Positions 47,902-62,703 of a DNA stretch of 64,000 nucleotides are shown here, in pieces; within the stretch, counting starts at the first letter, position 1, and every line of letters starts with the position of its first letter. The DNA comes from Kocuria sp. TGY1127_2 (GTDB taxonomy: Bacteria > Actinomycetota > Actinomycetes > Actinomycetales > Micrococcaceae), in the NCBI RefSeq assembly GCF_013394385.1, contig NZ_AP022834.1, forward strand, positions 2,356,001-2,420,000, written 5' to 3'. The notes under the pieces were generated by a model, which ran no database searches, had not been told where the DNA came from, and saw only the letters and a program-made list of their open reading frames with translations. The position numbers and the translations under genes are program-made.

Positions 47902-48996
47902 ATGCTACTTTCCGCGCAACAAAAAGACATTGAAGGACGTCACGCCCCCCGCGCCACCAGGCCATCGCAGGCCGTTGTTCCGGCAGGTCCGGCTTGGTTC
48001 GGGGCCGTCATGGGCACCTCTCTGTTCGCGAATCTGACTCAGATTCATGGCGTACCCGGCGTCCCGATCGTACTTTTTGTCGCGGGATGGGTTCTTCTGG
48101 CGATACTCTCGATCGGATTCGTGCTGCGTTGCCTCCGTTCCCCCAGGACATTCAAGGACTCCTTTACCAAGCACTCGGAGGTCACCGCCTGGGGCATGGT
48201 TTCAATGGGCTATTTATCGGTCGGTTCCTCAACCCCTACCGTTCTGTCTTCCTGGATGCCGGGGCTCACCTCTGTCGCGTGGAGCGTCGACTGGGTGATG
48301 TGGACGATCGGCACGGCGATCGGTTTGGTCGCGGCCGTCGGGTTTGCGGCGAAACTCATGAAAGGCCACACGGAAAGCCCTCTGCCGGCGTGGGGGCTTC
48401 CGATCGTTGCACCGATGGTCACCGCGACGACGGGCGCACAGCTGGTCTCGCACGCCCACTCTCTGGTCGGCGCGGTATTCACCGGGGTCCTCTCGGGCGG
48501 CAGCTTCTTCGTTGCACTGTCCATGGGCATCGCAATTTTTGCCATTGCCTACGCACACGCGTGGAGGCAGGAGCCCCTGCCCTTGGCCGCCGCGGCCTCG
48601 GCTTTCATCCCACTGGGGATTGTGGGACAGTCCACCGCAGCGGCGCAGTCGCTCTCGACCGCCGCACAACCGCTTCTGCAGCCCGACGTCGTCGATGCAT
48701 TGGCGCGCCTCGCCCACATCTACGGGGTCGTAGTGCTCGTTATTGGAATACCGGTTTTCCTGTGGGCCGCTTTCACGACATACCGCGGATTCGCCCGAGG
48801 AATGCCTTTCACACCCGGCTGGTGGGCCATGACCTTCCCCGTCGGAACCTGCAGCCTCGGGACCCACCTCATGGGATGGGACGTCTTGTCCGCAGTACTA
48901 TTGCTGGTTCTGGCGGCGCATTGGTGCGTCGCCGCGACGGGGACCGTCATGAACCTCGCTCGGGGTCTTTCTACGGAGATACCTGCCCGCCGTTGA
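47902..48996 (+). CDS. TDT-family (TehA/SLAC1-like) transporter, possible sulfite or dicarboxylate exporter
   Basis: 364 aa, ten helices typical of the voltage-dependent anion channel fold. Recognisable GPAWFGAVMGTSLFAN in helix 1, and GWWAMTFPVGTCSLGTHLM in the penultimate region. Members export tellurite, malate or sulfite; context with a divergent LysR favours an inducible exporter but not the substrate. No strong SD before ATG 47902. The 3' end overlaps the SDR gene by 26 bp (convergent). Confidence 0.88.
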   Translation: MLLSAQQKDIEGRHAPRATRPSQAVVPAGPAWFGAVMGTSLFANLTQIHGVPGVPIVLFVAGWVLLAILSIGFVLRCLRSPRTFKDSFTKHSEVTAWGMVSMGYLSVGSSTPTVLSSWMPGLTSVAWSVDWVMWTIGTAIGLVAAVGFAAKLMKGHTESPLPAWGLPIVAPMVTATTGAQLVSHAHSLVGAVFTGVLSGGSFFVALSMGIAIFAIAYAHAWRQEPLPLAAAASAFIPLGIVGQSTAAAQSLSTAAQPLLQPDVVDALARLAHIYGVVVLVIGIPVFLWAAFTTYRGFARGMPFTPGWWAMTFPVGTCSLGTHLMGWDVLSAVLLLVLAAHWCVAATGTVMNLARGLSTEIPARR

Positions 48997-49894
48997 CGTT
49001 GAGCGTCTCACCGATGACATAACTGGATTCGGAAGATGCCAAGAACACGTAAGCGGGAGCCAGTTCGGTCGGTTGCCCCGCACGGCCGATGGGAGTGTTC
49101 TGGCCGAACTTCGGCAAAGCCTCCTTGGGCTGGCCGTCGCTGACCTGCAATGGGGTCCAAATCGGGCCGGGTGCAACCGCATTGACCCGTATGCCTTTCG
49201 GTGCCAGATCTTGGCTCAGCCCTTTGGAGAAGTTGTTGATGGCTGCCTTGGTGGATGCGTAATGCATGATGTGCGGCGATGGCTCATATGCCTGAATCGA
49301 CGTCGAGTTCACGATCGAGGAGCCTGCCGGAAGGTACTTCAGGGCCTGTCGGGTGATACGGAACATCGCAAGGATGTTGACGTCGTACGTGGCTTCGAGT
49401 TCTTCGTCACTCAACCCTTCGAGCCCTTCGGTCACGACCTGTTTTCCCGCGTTGTTGACCAATATATCCAGCCCGCCCAGCTTCTCGTGGGCCTCGTCGA
49501 CCACGGTACGGCAGAATTCGTGGTCCAGCAGGTCGCCCGCCAAGAGATGGACGACGCGCCCTTCCTTCTCAAGAAGCTCCTTGATGTACTGAGCGTCCGT
49601 TTCCTCGTCGGGGAGATAATTCAGCGCGACGTCGGCGCCCTCGCGCGAGAAAGCGATCGCAACGGCCGCACCGATGCCCGAATCGGCACCGGTGATGAGC
49701 GCCTTTCGGCCTTCCAGGCGTCCCGTTCCACGGTAGGTTTTTTCTCCTCGATCCGCCTGAGGGATCAGTTCTGCATCCAGGCCGGGCTCCGGCTGGTGCT
49801 GCTTCGGGGGCTCGATCGTGGGGAAGCGAGTGACGGGGTTCTGGAATTCCAACTGATCTGTTGATGTGTGGTTCTGCGTATTCGGCTGAGTCAT
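48971..49894 (-). CDS. SDR-family oxidoreductase (YghA/YhdF-like stress type)
   Basis: 307 aa. N-terminal extension of ~50 residues (Pro/Gln-rich) then the classical SDR: cofactor motif GADSGIGAAVA, NNAG, catalytic Tyr-Lys in YASTKAAINNF, and GPIWTP. The extended form resembles general-stress dehydrogenases of E. coli YghA and Bacillus. TAGGAG precedes ATG 49894. Substrate unknown. Confidence 0.92.
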   Translation of the reverse strand: MTQPNTQNHTSTDQLEFQNPVTRFPTIEPPKQHQPEPGLDAELIPQADRGEKTYRGTGRLEGRKALITGADSGIGAAVAIAFSREGADVALNYLPDEETDAQYIKELLEKEGRVVHLLAGDLLDHEFCRTVVDEAHEKLGGLDILVNNAGKQVVTEGLEGLSDEELEATYDVNILAMFRITRQALKYLPAGSSIVNSTSIQAYEPSPHIMHYASTKAAINNFSKGLSQDLAPKGIRVNAVAPGPIWTPLQVSDGQPKEALPKFGQNTPIGRAGQPTELAPAYVFLASSESSYVIGETLNVNGGQVSP

Positions 49895-50139
49895 GGTTTC
49901 TCCTAGAGAGGTTATCCATTTGACGTACGCTTCCCCTCCATTCTAGGGCCGCAGGCCTAGCTGTCATCCTCATCTCTTGCCATTGCTCCTAACCACCCCC
50001 GCATTTCCTCAAGAAACGGGGCAAGGAACGGCAGCTCCGGGAACGCACCCTCTTGGACGTGCAGAAGCGGCCGCATCGACGCGATGCTGCCGCGGAGTAT
50101 GAATGACCCTTCGCGGGACGAGGCTTCCAGCACATGCAC

Positions 50140-50179
50140 AACGGGCCATGGATGGCTTTCGCCGTCCATGGCCCGTTTT
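50140..50179. terminator. Hairpin downstream of tRNA-Thr
   Basis: AACGGGCCATGGA with its complement, inner CGGC/GCC pairs, on both strands; T4 follows on the plus strand. It lies just past the tRNA 3' end on the minus strand and may work in both directions. Confidence 0.5.
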
Positions 50180-50182
50180 CGG

Positions 50183-50259
50183 TGGAGCCCCCTGCCGGAT
50201 TCGAACCGGCGACCCTCTGTTTACAAGACAGATGCTCTGGCCATCTGAGCTAAGGAGGC
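50183..50259 (-). tRNA. tRNA-Thr (anticodon TGT), CCA encoded
   Basis: Acceptor GCCTCCT/AGGGGGC with a T-G pair, D arm TAGCTCAGATGGCCAGAGCA, anticodon loop CTTGTAA (TGT, reads ACA), T loop TTCGAAT. The CCA tail is encoded at 50183-50185; mature body 50186-50259. Confidence 0.96.
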
Positions 50260-50330
50260 ATGCGCCAAGGCGCCTGATTAGATTACCTGTCGGAACGCCC
50301 TATCCCAAACTGTGCATCATGGACGAGCAT

Positions 50331-50364
50331 GGGGCGCGATGCCGAGCATTCGGCATCGCGCCCC
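50331..50364 (-). terminator. Terminator of the DsbA-like gene
   Basis: 15-bp perfect stem (GGGGCGCGATGCCGA) with a GCAT loop, 27 bp past the stop. Confidence 0.7.
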
Positions 50365-50390
50365 ACAAGCACCGTGAGCCTTCGCGGAGG

Positions 50391-51284
50391 TCAGCTTCCG
50401 CTCTTGGCTTTCTTGATGTTGTTGAGGAAATCGGTAAAGCTCTGACCGGTGAACTTGGTGCTGTCCACGTAGCTGGTCGGAGTTCCGGACAAGCCGTTTT
50501 CCTGGGACTCGGCAACAGTCACATTGACCATCGGCCGGTACTTGTTGGAGTCCAGGTCGTCCTTGATGTCGGCGCCATATTTGTCCGCCAGGTCCGCCAA
50601 TTCCTTGTTGGACATTCCGCCCTGGCCCTGGTGGGAGAACATCTCCGCCTGCCAATCGAGGAATTTCTCCGGAGAGACCTGCTCGGCAACAGAATACGCG
50701 GCCATTGCAGCACGAGAGGAGTATTCGGTGCTGGTCTCCTGGTCCAAGAAGTTCAGGTTACGGATCTCGAGAGTGGCATCACCGTCGAGAACCTGCTTCT
50801 TGATCTCTTCGCCGTTGGCCTTTTCGAATTCGGCGCAGTGGATGCAGTTGTAGTCCTGGAAAATCGTCACGCGAGCAGGCTGGCCGTTTTTCTTAGCTTC
50901 GTCAGCGGTCGGCATGCCAACGGGCAGGGTCGTTTCCTTGCCCTTGGACTCATCATCCGGGGAGGCGGACGCCGAAGAGGTTTTCAGGTCGTTCACGTCT
51001 CGGGTGTCGACGTCGGAGGTGTCTTTCTTGATCCCGTCCTTCGTTACCACGATGCCTCCGTATTGGTTGGCGCTCGTGGGCACGGGCCCAGAATCCGGGA
51101 TCTCGCCCTTCTTGTTGTGGGTGTACACGGCCGCAATGATGCCGATGATGAGCACCAGAACCACGACCACGCCGATTTGCCACCACAAGCGGGACGACTT
51201 TGAGGATCGTTTGCTTTGCTTTGCTGCGATTTGGCGCGCCTTTTCTCGCGCCTCGCTGCTCCGCGGCGAAGGAGAGGATGCCAC
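50391..51284 (-). CDS. Membrane-anchored DsbA-like thioredoxin-fold protein
   Basis: 297 aa. Basic cytosolic start, one helix (~34-54, IGVVVVLVLIIGIIAAVY), disordered linker, then a DsbA fold: active site Cys147-Ile-His-Cys150 (FQDYNCIHC) and cis-Pro in GLSGTPTSYVDS. Forms or repairs disulfides outside the membrane (actinobacterial DsbA/MdbA type). GTG 51284 has AGGGAG 6 nt upstream. Next to otsAB, divergent. Confidence 0.92.
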   Translation of the reverse strand: MASSPSPRSSEAREKARQIAAKQSKRSSKSSRLWWQIGVVVVLVLIIGIIAAVYTHNKKGEIPDSGPVPTSANQYGGIVVTKDGIKKDTSDVDTRDVNDLKTSSASASPDDESKGKETTLPVGMPTADEAKKNGQPARVTIFQDYNCIHCAEFEKANGEEIKKQVLDGDATLEIRNLNFLDQETSTEYSSRAAMAAYSVAEQVSPEKFLDWQAEMFSHQGQGGMSNKELADLADKYGADIKDDLDSNKYRPMVNVTVAESQENGLSGTPTSYVDSTKFTGQSFTDFLNNIKKAKSGS

Positions 51285-51439
51285 GTGTTGCTCCCTGTTC
51301 GAATTGGACGGTACTTGTAATCGGAAATAGCCTAACGGAATTCCCTGAAAGGCCCGTCAATGTTTTCTCTTGCGAACTGCCCCTGTGCGGACGCGCAAGT
51401 GCGGATAGGCTAGACATAGATTGGTCGAAGGGAGAAGCC

Positions 51440-53905
51440 ATGTGTCCGGTTGAAGATGCTATGAACGACGATGCCAGCCCTCGTCAAGGGCAGGAAGGCG
51501 ACTACGACTTTGTTGTGGTGGCCAACAGGTTACCGGTGGATCGCACCGTGGACGACAATGGCGAGTCGAAATGGGGCCGATCCCCGGGTGGGCTAGTCAG
51601 CGCACTCGCTCCCGTCATGTCCTCACACACTGGGGCCTGGGTTGGCTGGCACGGAGCTGCCGATGAGGACCTCGAACCTTTTGATCACGATGTTTTCCAT
51701 CTGGTTCCCGTGACGCTGTCCGAAGGTGAGGTTCGCCGGTACTACGAGGGCTTTTCCAATGCGACCATTTGGCCGCTCTACCACGACGTCATTGCCCAGC
51801 CTGAATTTCACCGTACGTGGTGGGATACATACCGGGCGGTCAATAATCGATTCGCTGAGGCCGCAGCCCGTAGCGCATCGCACAATGCCACGGTCTGGAT
51901 CCAGGACTATCAGCTCCAGTTGGTGCCCGCGATGCTTCGGCATTTGCGCCCCGACCTGACGATCGGATTCTTTGACCACATACCTTTCCCGCCCTTGGAA
52001 ATCTTCGCTCAGTTGCCGTGGCGCAAACAGGTTCTGACGGGCTTGCTCGGCGCCGATCTCTTGGGATTCCAACGCCCCGGAGACGCGTCGAACTTTCGCA
52101 GATGCTGCGACAAAATTCTCGGTGTGCAGTTCGACGGCGAACGCACGGAAGTGACCCAAACCCCTCAGGAACAGAATGAGGAGGAAAGCAACGAACGATT
52201 CCGACGGGCGTACACGAACGCGATGCCGAATGTGACATCCCGGCGGCGTGCCCGCAAGGAACGCTTGAACCGGGATCTGCCCACATGGATCACCCGGGCG
52301 ACGTCATACCCGATTTCCATCGATGTCGAGGCCGTCACCGAGATGGCCTCACGACCGGCCACGAAGCGCCGGGCTCGCCAGATTCGCGAGGAATTGGGGA
52401 ACCCCAAGACCGTCTATCTGGGCGTTGACCGATTGGACTACACCAAAGGCATTCGCCACCGTCTCAAGGCGTACGGCGAGCTCCTCAACGATGGTGACCT
52501 CACCGTCGAGAGTTCTGCGATGATTCAGGTTGCCAGCCCGTCCCGTGAACGGGTCGCCTCCTACATTGAGCTGCGAGAGCAGATCGAAGGCATGGTGGGA
52601 CGCTTGAACGGACAGTTCGACACCATGTCCCATACTGCGATCCGGTATCTGCATCATGGATACCCCTTCGAAGAAATGATCGCTTTGTATCTGGCAACCG
52701 ACGTTATGGTCGTTTCCTCACTCAGAGACGGCATGAACCTCGTAGCCAAAGAATTCGTGGTGAGCCATCTCGACCACACGGGAGCTCTGGTGCTCTCGGA
52801 ATTCACCGGTGCGGCCGAGCAACTTCCCGATGCTATTCAGATCAATCCGCACGATATCGATGGCTTCAAAGAGGCGTTGTTGTATGCGAAAAACATGACG
52901 ATCGAGGAACAACAGGATCGGATGAAAGGCATGCGCGAGCAGATCTTCGCACATGACGTGGAAGATTGGTCGACCCGCTTCCTCGAGGACCTCTCGCGAA
53001 CCCGCGAAGACTACCTGGGCCCCGAGCCTGCCACGGACGAGATTCCGACTGTCGGCCACATCGACCGGGGGCATGGACCGTTCCCCACGCCTGCCGTCGA
53101 GCAGGAGCTCCAGCGCGCGGCTGTAACCGACAACCTCTTGGTAGCGATGGATTTCGACGGGACTTTGGCACCGTTTACAACCGATCCGGAGGAAGCCAGG
53201 GCACTCCCCCTCTCTCAGACGGCCCTCGAAACTCTCGCCGGCTTGCCCGAGACGACGGTCGCTCTCATTTCAGGGAGGCCCTTGAGCTTCCTCAGAGAGA
53301 CTGCAGACCCGCACAACAAGATGCTGCTGTCGGGTTCGCACGGCGCAGAATTCGATCTCTCCGCCGGGGGCCAGGAGTCACCCGAACTTTCGTTGACGGA
53401 TGCGCAGAGGCACGCCTTGGAAGAGGCAACTCGAGCCGTGGAAGAGCTCGTCCGGAAGCACCCAGGTTCGGAGATCGAACACAAGCCGGCCGGGGTAGGT
53501 TTCCACACCCGAACCATGAACGACGACGCCGCTGCCCAGACGGCCGAGGCTGACGCGGTCAAGACCCTCAAGAACATTCCGGGGGTCAAGCTCACTCCGG
53601 GGCAGTACGTCGTCGAATGCGCCGTGCTCGAGGTCAACAAAGGCGACGCGATGGAGATCATCCGGGACTTCACGAAGGCCGATACGACGATCTTCGCTGG
53701 CGATGACCTGACGGACGAATACGCTTTGGGTGTTCTAGGGGCCGATGACCTAGGTATCAAGGTCGGACGGGCCGAATCCATCGCCCGGGTCCGGGTGACC
53801 GGCCCTGAGGCCATGTCGCACGCCCTGGCCCGTTTGGCACACCTGCGCAGGGCGCACGCGGAGAACCCTGATCGGCAGCACGGAACTTTGCCTGACCCTT
53901 CGTAG
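51440..53905 (+). CDS. Fused trehalose-6-phosphate synthase/phosphatase (OtsA-OtsB)
   Basis: 821 aa. Residues ~20-500: OtsA GT20 domain (VVVANRLPV, GWHGAADED, WIQDYQLQLVP, GFFDHIPFPPLEIF, GVDRLDYTKGI). Residues ~560-800: HAD phosphatase OtsB (MDFDGTLAPF nucleophile Asp, ISGRPLSFL, GSHGAEF, FAGDDLTDEYAL). Makes trehalose from UDP-glucose and glucose-6-phosphate via trehalose-6-P, as osmo- and desiccation protectant. ATG 51440 with AGGGA 7 nt upstream; the long open frame before it has no SD. Fusion is common in actinobacteria but otsA and otsB are also often separate. Confidence 0.96.
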   Translation: MCPVEDAMNDDASPRQGQEGDYDFVVVANRLPVDRTVDDNGESKWGRSPGGLVSALAPVMSSHTGAWVGWHGAADEDLEPFDHDVFHLVPVTLSEGEVRRYYEGFSNATIWPLYHDVIAQPEFHRTWWDTYRAVNNRFAEAAARSASHNATVWIQDYQLQLVPAMLRHLRPDLTIGFFDHIPFPPLEIFAQLPWRKQVLTGLLGADLLGFQRPGDASNFRRCCDKILGVQFDGERTEVTQTPQEQNEEESNERFRRAYTNAMPNVTSRRRARKERLNRDLPTWITRATSYPISIDVEAVTEMASRPATKRRARQIREELGNPKTVYLGVDRLDYTKGIRHRLKAYGELLNDGDLTVESSAMIQVASPSRERVASYIELREQIEGMVGRLNGQFDTMSHTAIRYLHHGYPFEEMIALYLATDVMVVSSLRDGMNLVAKEFVVSHLDHTGALVLSEFTGAAEQLPDAIQINPHDIDGFKEALLYAKNMTIEEQQDRMKGMREQIFAHDVEDWSTRFLEDLSRTREDYLGPEPATDEIPTVGHIDRGHGPFPTPAVEQELQRAAVTDNLLVAMDFDGTLAPFTTDPEEARALPLSQTALETLAGLPETTVALISGRPLSFLRETADPHNKMLLSGSHGAEFDLSAGGQESPELSLTDAQRHALEEATRAVEELVRKHPGSEIEHKPAGVGFHTRTMNDDAAAQTAEADAVKTLKNIPGVKLTPGQYVVECAVLEVNKGDAMEIIRDFTKADTTIFAGDDLTDEYALGVLGADDLGIKVGRAESIARVRVTGPEAMSHALARLAHLRRAHAENPDRQHGTLPDPS

Positions 53906-53920
53906 ACGCCTTACGAACAA

Positions 53921-53968
53921 GAGGCCCCGGCGAACGCTTGTGACAGCGTTCGCCGGGGCCTCTTTCTT
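53921..53968 (+). terminator. Terminator of otsAB
   Basis: 18-bp perfect stem (GAGGCCCCGGCGAACGCT) with loop TGTGAC, followed by TTTCTT. Starts 16 bp after the stop. Confidence 0.9.
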
Positions 53969-54274
53969 ATGCCGTAGTGGAAATATAACGCGAAGGGCTC
54001 AGATTCTCACGTGCTGTCTAGCTCGTCCCCTCAAGCAACAACCGCAAATGGTATGAGGGGTTCGGGTTCGTCCGTGCAGCCACCCCAGACATCGAAGCAG
54101 GCATCCCACACATCCCCATGCACCACCCCACCACCCCACACCACCAAAAACCACGGTAACAAAAGAAAAAAAAAGGGGGCCACACATTAAACACAAAAAA
54201 GGTGCAGCACGATGCACACCACCCACCCCCACACAGAGGACAAGCAATGCACACCGCACCACACCACAAAAATA
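53969..54274 (-). other. Downstream region of rrn operon
   Basis: About 300 bp with no gene. The plus strand is unusually C/A-rich and G-poor, like the rrn spacers. It holds the weak rrn terminator. Confidence 0.4.
54195..54220 (-). terminator. Probable rrn operon terminator
   Basis: A short hairpin GGTGTGCATCGTGCTGCACC then T6 on the minus strand, 55 bp past 5S. The stem is short with wobble pairs; a second longer T run (54168-54176 on the complement) may assist. Confidence 0.4.
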
Positions 54275-54391
54275 TTTCGGCGGCGACCTACTCTCCCACA
54301 CACCTACCGGGTGCAGTACCATCAGCGCTAAGAGCCTTAACTACCGGGTTCGGAATGAGACCGGGTGTACCCCTCTTGCCATAACCACCGA
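54275..54391 (-). rRNA. rrf: 5S ribosomal RNA
   Basis: About 117 nt. Typical core GTACACCCGGTCTCATTCC and GAACCCGGTAGTTAAG on the minus strand with closing helix TTTCGGTGGTTA / CGCCGAAA. Third gene of the rrn operon. Confidence 0.93.
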
Positions 54392-54567
54392 AAAACTAAC
54401 CACACACACCCACCCCACACCAGGGGCCAGCATGGTGAAACCTCAAACAACAACAACCCACACAAGATTGTTATCCCAAAACCATACAGTGAACGCAAAC
54501 ACCCATCACAGGATCATCCATCAAACCTTCATGACAACCACACCAACCCACAACGAGTCGAATGTGT

Positions 54568-59577
<5,010 letters not shown>

Positions 59578-60094
59578 AAACAAAAAGAAAAACCCGTGGC
59601 CCAACAAAATAAACCACGACGGACCATCATCACGGGGTGATGACACAAACATCCGCCGTGTCATGTTGAAACCAACAAGAATTCAAAAAATAAAAACTTC
59701 GGTACAACATTCAAACAAAGCACACTATTGAGTTCTCAAACAACAATCCCGTACTAGGAACTCGCATCAGGTATGTGATGTCCGCTCCCGCGGTTTGCTT
59801 GAACAACTTTACCGGCTGTTCATCGGCGAGTCAACTTGACGTTTCCGCTTTGTTCACTCAATTTTCGGCTCTTGAAGACCTAAGTCTCAAGGAGCCACAA
59901 TCTACCAGTCTAGCTCACTCATCTCACTGAAGCAAGTCGGTGAGCTGGAGAATTTTTCCGGAGATTAGTCGCCACTGCCGGGTCGTGGACCCAGTCGCCG
60001 TGGCAACTCGCATTACTTTACATACGCTCACGGACCCCCGCAACTCGAGGGCCCGTGATGTGCATTACGCTCTTCGTGGTGCGGGGACAGACCC
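59578..60094 (-). promoter_or_regulatory. rrn leader and promoter
   Basis: -35 TTGACT (59834-59829), 17-bp spacer, -10 TAAAGT (59811-59806); start near 59800. An antitermination-type box GTTGTTTGAGAACTCAATAG is at 59744-59725. A long AT-rich leader lies between it and 16S. No protein gene; the segment 59850-60094 upstream of the promoter may hold further promoters that I cannot resolve. Confidence 0.65.
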
Positions 60095-61087
60095 CTATCG
60101 TTGCCCCTCGGCTTGCCCCCGGAGGCGGGATACCTCATACAAAGCGATGCCCGCAGCCAACGATGCGTTGAGGGACTCCATCGACGAGTCAATCGGGATA
60201 GAAACTATTTGATCGCACTTCTCAGCCGTCAACCGGGACAGGCCCTTGCCTTCGGAACCCACGACGACGCAAAGAGGTTCGGTCGCCAGCCCGAGTGCCG
60301 GCAGTTGAACATCACCGTCGCCATCGAGGCCTACGACGAACACCCCCTGTTCTTTGAGCTGGTCAATCACACGGTTCAGGTTGGTTGCCTTGGCTACCGG
60401 AACTCGTGAGACCGCCCCCGCACTCGTCTTCCATGCTGAAGCCGTCACGCCGGCGGCTCGACGTTCCGGAACAATCACAGCTTGTCCCGAGAAGGCCGAA
60501 ACGCTCCTGATGATCGCGCCCAAGTTACGCGGATCCGTGATTCCGTCCAAAGCAACGAACAGCGGAGGCTTCTCCATCTTGCCCGCGTGCCACTTCTCCA
60601 GAATCGAAGACGTGAGGTCGCCTGCGTCCGGGTATTTGTAGGGAGGGATCTGCAGAGCCACCCCTTGGTGAACGGCCCCTTCTGTCAACCGCTCGATCTC
60701 GCTCCGCGTGATCTCCAAAGCGGGAATGTCTCGGCGGGTGACGGTTGCGAGAATTTCCCGGATGCGGTCGTCGGCCTCGATATTGGCCATCACAAAGATG
60801 TGCTTGGCCGGAATATCAGTGCGCAGCGCTTCAAGGACGGCGTTGCGCCCCGTCACGAGTTCTTCGCTCGTGCGCCTTCCGCCAAGACGTTGCTGCCTCG
60901 CCGGCCCAGCGGAACGCTGGTGCCGGGCCGCAAGCTTCTTCGCCTTGTGAGCTTTGTGATAAGGACGGTCCTCCGCCTTGGGTGTCGGGCCCTTGCCCTC
61001 CAAAGATTTGCGCCCGTGGCCACCCGTGCCTTTGAGGGGGCCCTTTTTCTTCTTCCGGATTGCTCCGGGCCGGTTGTTTTCAGCCAT
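60095..61087 (-). CDS. rlmB: 23S rRNA (guanosine-2251-2'-O)-methyltransferase RlmB
   Basis: 330 aa. SpoU/TrmH family. Lys/Arg-rich N-terminal tail (~1-75), substrate-binding domain (GRNAVLEALRTDIPAKHIF) then SPOUT catalytic knot: DGITDPRNLGAIIRSVSAF, VVGSEGKGLS, IPIDSSMESLNASLAAGIALYE. Methylates 2'-O of G2251 in the P-loop. ATG 61087 has AAAGG 6-8 nt upstream. 28 bp after cysS. Confidence 0.95.
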   Translation of the reverse strand: MAENNRPGAIRKKKKGPLKGTGGHGRKSLEGKGPTPKAEDRPYHKAHKAKKLAARHQRSAGPARQQRLGGRRTSEELVTGRNAVLEALRTDIPAKHIFVMANIEADDRIREILATVTRRDIPALEITRSEIERLTEGAVHQGVALQIPPYKYPDAGDLTSSILEKWHAGKMEKPPLFVALDGITDPRNLGAIIRSVSAFSGQAVIVPERRAAGVTASAWKTSAGAVSRVPVAKATNLNRVIDQLKEQGVFVVGLDGDGDVQLPALGLATEPLCVVVGSEGKGLSRLTAEKCDQIVSIPIDSSMESLNASLAAGIALYEVSRLRGQAEGQR

Positions 61088-61115
61088 GATGTGCCTTTCT
61101 GTGCTTGGCTCGGTC

Positions 61116-62534
61116 TCAGACCGACCAAGTCGTCCCGCTTTCGGAATCCTTGACGGTAATTCCGGCGGCGGCGAGTTCGTCTCTGATGTGATCTGCGCGG
61201 GCCCAATCCTTTGCGGCGCGCGCCTCGGCCCTCTGGGCCACAAGTGTTCGGATGAGTGAGTCGAGGGCTGAATGCTCCGCCCCTGAACCGCTCGGTGAAG
61301 CGAAGTCCATGAGAGGCGTCAGACCTAGCACATCCGTCATCGCTCGCACGGCGTCGGCTTCACGGGCGACGGCATCTTCCTTATGCTCCGCACGGGCCGC
61401 ATTTCCGGACCGTACGTGTTCATGCAAAATGGCCAGGGCCTGCGGGATATTGAGGTCATCATCCATCGCGTCCGCGAATCCTTGCGGGACCTCACCATCG
61501 GGACGTCCGCCGCCTGCATGTGCGAGGAAAGTCTCCACGCGTTCCACCGCCACTTGGGCTTCATCCAACGAGGTAGGGCGATAATCCAGTATCGACCGAT
61601 AGTGCGCTTGGCCCAAGTAGTACCTGACGACCAACGGACGCGCTGTTTCCAGCATCTCCTCGGGGGAGACGGTGTTGCCAATGGACTTGGACATTTTGTC
61701 GCCCTCGTAGGTCACCAGGCCGTTGTGCAGCCAGAAGTTCGCGAAGCCGAAACCTGCCGCGGTGGACTGCGCCAGTTCATTCTCGTGATGCGGGAAACGC
61801 AAGTCCAGCCCGCCCCCGTGAATATCGAAGCGTTCCCCCAAATACTTACCGGCCATCGCAGAGCACTCCAGGTGCCACCCTGGCCGTCCCCTCCCCCAGG
61901 GAGATTCCCACGAGGCCGTGAACGGCTCGCCATCCTTATGGCCCTTCCACAAAGCAAAGTCGCGAGGATCGCGCTTGCCCCTGGGATCGGCATCGGGGGC
62001 GGCTTGCATGTCATCGATGTTCTGACGGGTCAGTGAGCCGTAGGACTTCCATGACCGGACGTCGAAGTAGACATCTCCGGAATCGTCCAAAGCGGGATAG
62101 GCGTGTCCACGATCGATTAGCCGTTGGATGAGACGGAACATCTCCGGAATGTGCCCTGTCGCGCGCGGCTCGTAGGTCGGTTGGTCGATTGCGAGTGCCT
62201 GATACGCCGAAGCGAAGACCTTCTCGAATCGATAGGCCAGAGCCCACCACTCTTCTTCGGGATGCGAACCCGAATAACCCTGCTCAAAACTGGCCGCAGA
62301 ATTGGCGAGGATCTTATCGTCAATATCCGTCACGTTACGGACCGTCGTGACCTTAAATCCCCGATACCGCAGCCAACGGCTGAGCTGATCAAAGACCAAA
62401 GCTGATCTGATGTGGCCGATATGAGGCATACCCTGCACCGTGGCGCCACAGTAGTAGAGACGCGCCTCCCCCGGGGAGACCGGCTCAAAATCTCGGACAC
62501 TGGCCGTATCGGTACTGTAAAAACGCAAGCTCAC
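61116..62534 (-). CDS. cysS: Cysteinyl-tRNA synthetase
   Basis: 472 aa. HIGH motif [13 protein letters not shown] with Zn-ligand Cys near residue 29 (YYCGATVQG), second Zn ligands WHLECSAM and [29 protein letters not shown], anticodon domain at the end. Charges tRNA-Cys. Operon with rlmB. In most relatives ispD and ispF stand between carD and cysS; here they do not. Confidence 0.97.
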   Translation of the reverse strand: MSLRFYSTDTASVRDFEPVSPGEARLYYCGATVQGMPHIGHIRSALVFDQLSRWLRYRGFKVTTVRNVTDIDDKILANSAASFEQGYSGSHPEEEWWALAYRFEKVFASAYQALAIDQPTYEPRATGHIPEMFRLIQRLIDRGHAYPALDDSGDVYFDVRSWKSYGSLTRQNIDDMQAAPDADPRGKRDPRDFALWKGHKDGEPFTASWESPWGRGRPGWHLECSAMAGKYLGERFDIHGGGLDLRFPHHENELAQSTAAGFGFANFWLHNGLVTYEGDKMSKSIGNTVSPEEMLETARPLVVRYYLGQAHYRSILDYRPTSLDEAQVAVERVETFLAHAGGGRPDGEVPQGFADAMDDDLNIPQALAILHEHVRSGNAARAEHKEDAVAREADAVRAMTDVLGLTPLMDFASPSGSGAEHSALDSLIRTLVAQRAEARAAKDWARADHIRDELAAAGITVKDSESGTTWSV

Positions 62535-62635
62535 GGGGCAATTCTAACGAGGATCATCAAGTACCGAGTCCAGGGCGCGATCAAAACGCGCCCTCGGCCG
62601 ACCCGGAACTGCCGGGCGAGGACAAGATCAACGAC

Positions 62636-62668
62636 AAAAGCGCGTCCCTCCTGGGTGGAGGAACGCGC
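62636..62668 (-). terminator. Terminator of carD
   Basis: GCGCGTCCCTCC and GGAGGAACGCGC (one mismatch) around a 5-nt loop, then TTTT on the minus strand (62639-62636). It separates carD from cysS. Confidence 0.85.
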
Positions 62669-62703
62669 ATTCGTCGTGAACTCTTCGGCGCCTGAAGGCC
62701 CGC

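Noticed and set aside
49957-50169. 70-codon minus-strand frame between the SDR gene and tRNA-Thr
   Set aside because: Its start lies inside the tRNA downstream hairpin and it has no SD or recognised domain. I could not exclude it fully.
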